In this document: positions 4,503 to 7,358 of the stretch, piece by piece
Numbering within the stretch: the stretch's first letter is position 1
How the letters are laid out: the number at the start of each line of letters is the position of its first letter
Origin: an uncultured Caulobacterales bacterium
GTDB taxonomy: Bacteria; Pseudomonadota; Alphaproteobacteria; Caulobacterales; Caulobacteraceae
Assembly (NCBI GenBank): GCA_903903715.1
Contig: CAIUZX010000005.1
Location: forward strand, 1-7,358
Direction: 5' to 3'
Length of the DNA: 7,358 bases
Made by a program: the position numbers and the translations under genes
Notes under the pieces: model-generated
What the model was told of the DNA's origin: nothing
What the model saw: the letters and a program-made list of their open reading frames with translations, nothing else
Database searches by the model: none

Positions 4503-7319
4503 ATGTCGAACGGGATTTTGGTTCAGGCCGCGCGCCCGAATTTGAAGACGGTCTTGCTGGCCACGGTGTCGGCGATGGTCGCGGGCGCCGTTCCGGCCGT
4601 AGCGCTGGCGCAGCAGGCGTCCAGCCCGCCTGCGAGCGACTCCACCGTGACCGAGGTGGTGATCACCGGTTATCGTCGTTCGCTGAGCGAAGCCCGGACC
4701 ATCAAGCGGGACTCGACCATCCAGGTCGACGCCATCGTCGCCGACGACATCGCAAAGTTCCCCGAGCTGAACCTGGCTGAGAGCCTCCAGCGTCTGCCGG
4801 GCGTCCAGATCACCCGTGAAGCGGGCGAAGGACGTCGGATCTCGCTGCGCGGCCTCGGCCCTGATTATTCCCGCGTCCAGCTCAACGGTATGGAAGTTCT
4901 GGGGAACGTCGACTCCGCGCAGGACAGCCGCGGTCAGCGCTCCCGCGACCGGGCCTTCGACTTCAACATCTTCGCGTCGGAGCTTTTCTCCAAGGCTGAA
5001 GTCGAAAAGACCTTCCAGGCGTCCCAGAACGAGGGCGGCATGGCCGGCACGGTCGGCCTCTTCACCGGCAAGCCCCTGGACTACGAGCCGGGCATGAAGG
5101 CGGCCCTGACCACCAAGCTGGGCACCAACGAGTACACCAAGGACACCCAGCCCCGCATCGTCGGCCTCCTCAGCCGCAACTGGGACAACAAGTTCGGCGT
5201 CGCCGTCTCGATCGCCTACGCGAAGCGGGAGACGACGGAGCAAGGCCATAACGACTACAATTATTCCGAAGTGACGGGTTCCGATTTCCAGTCTCTGATC
5301 GGAAAAGGCCTCGACATCTCCCACCTGAGCTCTGCGATGCAGGCCAAGCTCACCGATCCGAACCAGACCTTCTATTTCGCGGACGGCAACCGCATGTCGT
5401 CCTGGAACGCCAAGCTCGAGCGTCTGGGCCTGACCGGCGCGATGCAATGGCGACCGATGGAAAAGATGCTTCTGACCCTCGATGTCCTGCACAGTGAGTT
5501 CACCACGCACCGGGACGAGCTGCACCTCGCCACCCGGCCGTTGAACGGCAAGGGGTCCACGATCCTCGACGGCGCCAAGGGTTCGCCCTGGCCGGCGCAG
5601 TTCCAGGCGGCGACCGTACTCAACAAGCTCGTGCTGGACGCCAACAATTACGCCACCTACACGGACGCGAGCAATGTCACATTCGGTTCTGAGCACCGCC
5701 GCGAACTGAACCACAATCGCCTCAATCAGGCGGTTGTGACGGGCAAGTGGCAGGTGAATGACCGGCTGTCCCTCGACGGGCATGCGGGTGCGGAAAAGTC
5801 GCTCTACAACACGCCGTACGACGACAAGCTCTACATGCGCGCCAAGGGCGCCCAGATCGTCAACTGGGGTGACGGGCGCTCGGCCAACTTCTCCTATCCG
5901 GGCACCAACCTGACCGACCCGTCGATCTATGCGATGGACAACTTTTATTATCGCTCGTTCAACAACAGCTCCTCCCTGCAGGAGGGGGTGCTTAATGGTC
6001 ACTACAAGCTGACCGAGGAAGTGACCCTTCGTGCGGGCGTGGCCTATCACAGCTTCACGCAGGACGGCGCGAACTACTTCTATGACAGCAATGTCAACGG
6101 CACGACGGCCGTCACCCGCGGCACGTCTGTCGCCGACATCACCACGGTTTACTCGAACAGCTTCGGCAGCTGGTTGATCGGCGACTACGCCAAAGCCTTC
6201 GCCAAGTACAAAGAGTACCACCGCATGGGCCCCAAGCCTGATGGAACGGGCGGCGCGCTTCAGGACATCGAGCAGGTCTTCAAGGTCACCGAGAAAACCA
6301 AATCGGAATACGTCCAGGCGGACTGGGACACCCACCTTCTGGGCAAGCGTTTCCGCGGCAATATCGGTCTGCGCGCCTATCAGACCGACACGCACAGCAC
6401 CGGACGCCTGCAGCACGATGACGGCATGGGCAACAGCTACGCCTATACCGGAACGGCGGATGTGAAGGGTTCCTATGACGGCGTGCTGCCGGCCATGAAC
6501 TCCGTGGTCGAGCTGACGCCGGAAGTGCTGGTGCGCTTTGCGGCCACCGAGAATCTGAACCGTCCGAGCCTCGGGGCCCTTGCCGCCAAGGGTAACGCCG
6601 GGATCAGCGACAGCGGCCAGGTCTTCGCCTCCATCGGCAATCCGAACCTGAAGCCGTTCAAGGACGACACCCTCGATCTCGCCGTGGAATACTATTTCGG
6701 CAAGGTCGGGTTGCTGTCCGCCAGCGTGTTCCACAAGAAGATCACCAACTTCATCTCAAATCAGGAGATCTTCGACAAGGTCACCCTCGCCCAGGTCGGC
6801 CTTGGCGGCTCGATTTCAGGCCTTCCCGGCAGCACGGTCATTCACGACTTCTCGCAATACATCAATGTTAAGGGTTCGCATTCGCTGACCGGCATCGAAT
6901 TGGCGGCGCAGACCCAGTTCTTCTTCCTGCCCGCGCCATATAACAACCTTGGTTTTGTCGGCAACGTCACGCATGTGGACGCGCCGGAAGTGTTCACCGG
7001 CATTTCCAAGAACAGCGCCAACGCGACGCTCTATTATGAAACGGCCAAATACGGCGCGCGCGTTTCGATGAATTACCGCAGCCGCTACTATGACAGTCAT
7101 GGGTCAGGCGCCGTCAGCGCGGACACCCAGGGCTATGAAGCTCAGACCTATGTGGACGCCGCGGCCTTCTGGAACGTGACGCCGAAGCTCCAGCTGACCT
7201 TCGATGCGGTGAACCTGACCAACGAGAAGAACACCGAGTTCTTCGGTCAGGCCCGTTATCTCTATAATCAGACGCAAAGCGGCGCGACCTACATGGTCGG
7301 CATCGCTTACAAGTACTAA
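4503..7319 (+). CDS. TonB-dependent outer-membrane receptor (Xanthomonas/Caulobacter type, TIGR01782-like)
   Basis: The product has 938 residues. It is an outer-membrane beta-barrel that takes up a ligand using TonB-ExbBD energy. A Sec signal peptide ends near residue 36 (AVALA-QQ). A TonB box-like TEVVITG follows at 50-56. The plug is about 65-190: DIAKFPELNLAESLQRLPGV at 82-101, ISLRGLGPDYSRVQLNGMEV at 113-132, and FDFNIFASELFSKAEVEKT ending near 170, the plug wording typical of TIGR01782. The rest is barrel, ending in GATYMVGIAYKY with a terminal aromatic residue as expected for BAM recognition. There is no N-terminal STN signalling domain and no FecR/sigma pair nearby, so surface signalling is unlikely; control is probably by operator 2. 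Members of this family are often linked to carbohydrate or other non-siderophore ligands. The ligand here is unknown; the context suggests an organophosphorus compound. Confidence 0.95.
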   Translation: MSNGILVQAARPNLKTVLLATVSAMVAGAVPAVALAQQASSPPASDSTVTEVVITGYRRSLSEARTIKRDSTIQVDAIVADDIAKFPELNLAESLQRLPGVQITREAGEGRRISLRGLGPDYSRVQLNGMEVLGNVDSAQDSRGQRSRDRAFDFNIFASELFSKAEVEKTFQASQNEGGMAGTVGLFTGKPLDYEPGMKAALTTKLGTNEYTKDTQPRIVGLLSRNWDNKFGVAVSIAYAKRETTEQGHNDYNYSEVTGSDFQSLIGKGLDISHLSSAMQAKLTDPNQTFYFADGNRMSSWNAKLERLGLTGAMQWRPMEKMLLTLDVLHSEFTTHRDELHLATRPLNGKGSTILDGAKGSPWPAQFQAATVLNKLVLDANNYATYTDASNVTFGSEHRRELNHNRLNQAVVTGKWQVNDRLSLDGHAGAEKSLYNTPYDDKLYMRAKGAQIVNWGDGRSANFSYPGTNLTDPSIYAMDNFYYRSFNNSSSLQEGVLNGHYKLTEEVTLRAGVAYHSFTQDGANYFYDSNVNGTTAVTRGTSVADITTVYSNSFGSWLIGDYAKAFAKYKEYHRMGPKPDGTGGALQDIEQVFKVTEKTKSEYVQADWDTHLLGKRFRGNIGLRAYQTDTHSTGRLQHDDGMGNSYAYTGTADVKGSYDGVLPAMNSVVELTPEVLVRFAATENLNRPSLGALAAKGNAGISDSGQVFASIGNPNLKPFKDDTLDLAVEYYFGKVGLLSASVFHKKITNFISNQEIFDKVTLAQVGLGGSISGLPGSTVIHDFSQYINVKGSHSLTGIELAAQTQFFFLPAPYNNLGFVGNVTHVDAPEVFTGISKNSANATLYYETAKYGARVSMNYRSRYYDSHGSGAVSADTQGYEAQTYVDAAAFWNVTPKLQLTFDAVNLTNEKNTEFFGQARYLYNQTQSGATYMVGIAYKY

Positions 7320-7358
7320 GGCCCACGCGTTTGATATAGGTTGCGCCCCGTCTCCCCC

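Noticed and set aside
4455..6734. Long open frame of 759 codons antisense to the receptor gene
   Set aside because: It mirrors the receptor's codon bias in GC-rich DNA. Its translation is Arg/His/Val-rich with no domain signature and has no ribosome binding site; the opposite strand has an unmistakable receptor.
7320..7358. Possible terminator or next promoter after the receptor stop
   Set aside because: Only 39 bases remain; no hairpin with a T run and no clear hexamer pair is visible.
1..7358. CRISPR arrays, tRNA/rRNA genes, insertion sequences, attachment sites
   Set aside because: No regularly spaced repeats, no tRNA-like clover pattern, no transposase frame and no terminal inverted repeats were seen.

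Overview
The window is GC-rich DNA with long, closely packed reading frames. It encodes a TonB-dependent receptor of the Xanthomonas/Caulobacter type, which suggests an alphaproteobacterium, perhaps Caulobacterales or Sphingomonadales. The lineage is inferred from gene style only; no rRNA or other marker gene is present.

Layout: (1) 608-1, minus strand, cut by the window edge: a GntR/HutC-family repressor with a UTRA ligand domain, most like the phosphonate-utilisation regulator PhnR. (2) 609-786: a divergent regulatory region with a GntR/HutC-type operator at 731-744. (3) 787-3495, plus: an exported two-domain protein, a YVTN/YncE-like beta-propeller joined to a PF04185-type phosphoesterase. 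(4) 3495-4181, plus: a protein with the ureidoglycolate lyase (AllA) fold signature, coupled to the phosphoesterase through a TAATG stop/start overlap. (5) 4182-4502: an AT-rich regulatory spacer (about 40% GC over 4201-4440 by hand count) with a candidate promoter, a cluster of CTGAT/ATCAG dyads, a Pho-box-like element and a second copy of the operator (4475-4486) just before the ribosome binding site. (6) 4503-7319, plus: a 938-residue TonB-dependent outer-membrane receptor. The last 39 bases hold nothing recognisable.

The main observation is that both plus-strand transcription units carry nearly the same operator (TGGTCTAGTCCA and TGGTCCAGACCA, 10 of 12 identical). It is close to the TGGTCTAGACCA-type sites known for HutC-subfamily GntR regulators, and a regulator of that subfamily is encoded alongside. 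This suggests one small regulon: the receptor imports a ligand, the extracytoplasmic phosphoesterase attacks a phosphorus ester or related compound, the AllA-like protein acts inside the cell, and the repressor senses the ligand or a product. The PhnR resemblance, the phosphoesterase and a possible Pho box point to organophosphorus (phosphonate or phosphoester) scavenging. The substrate is inference, and no classical C-P cleavage gene lies in the window.
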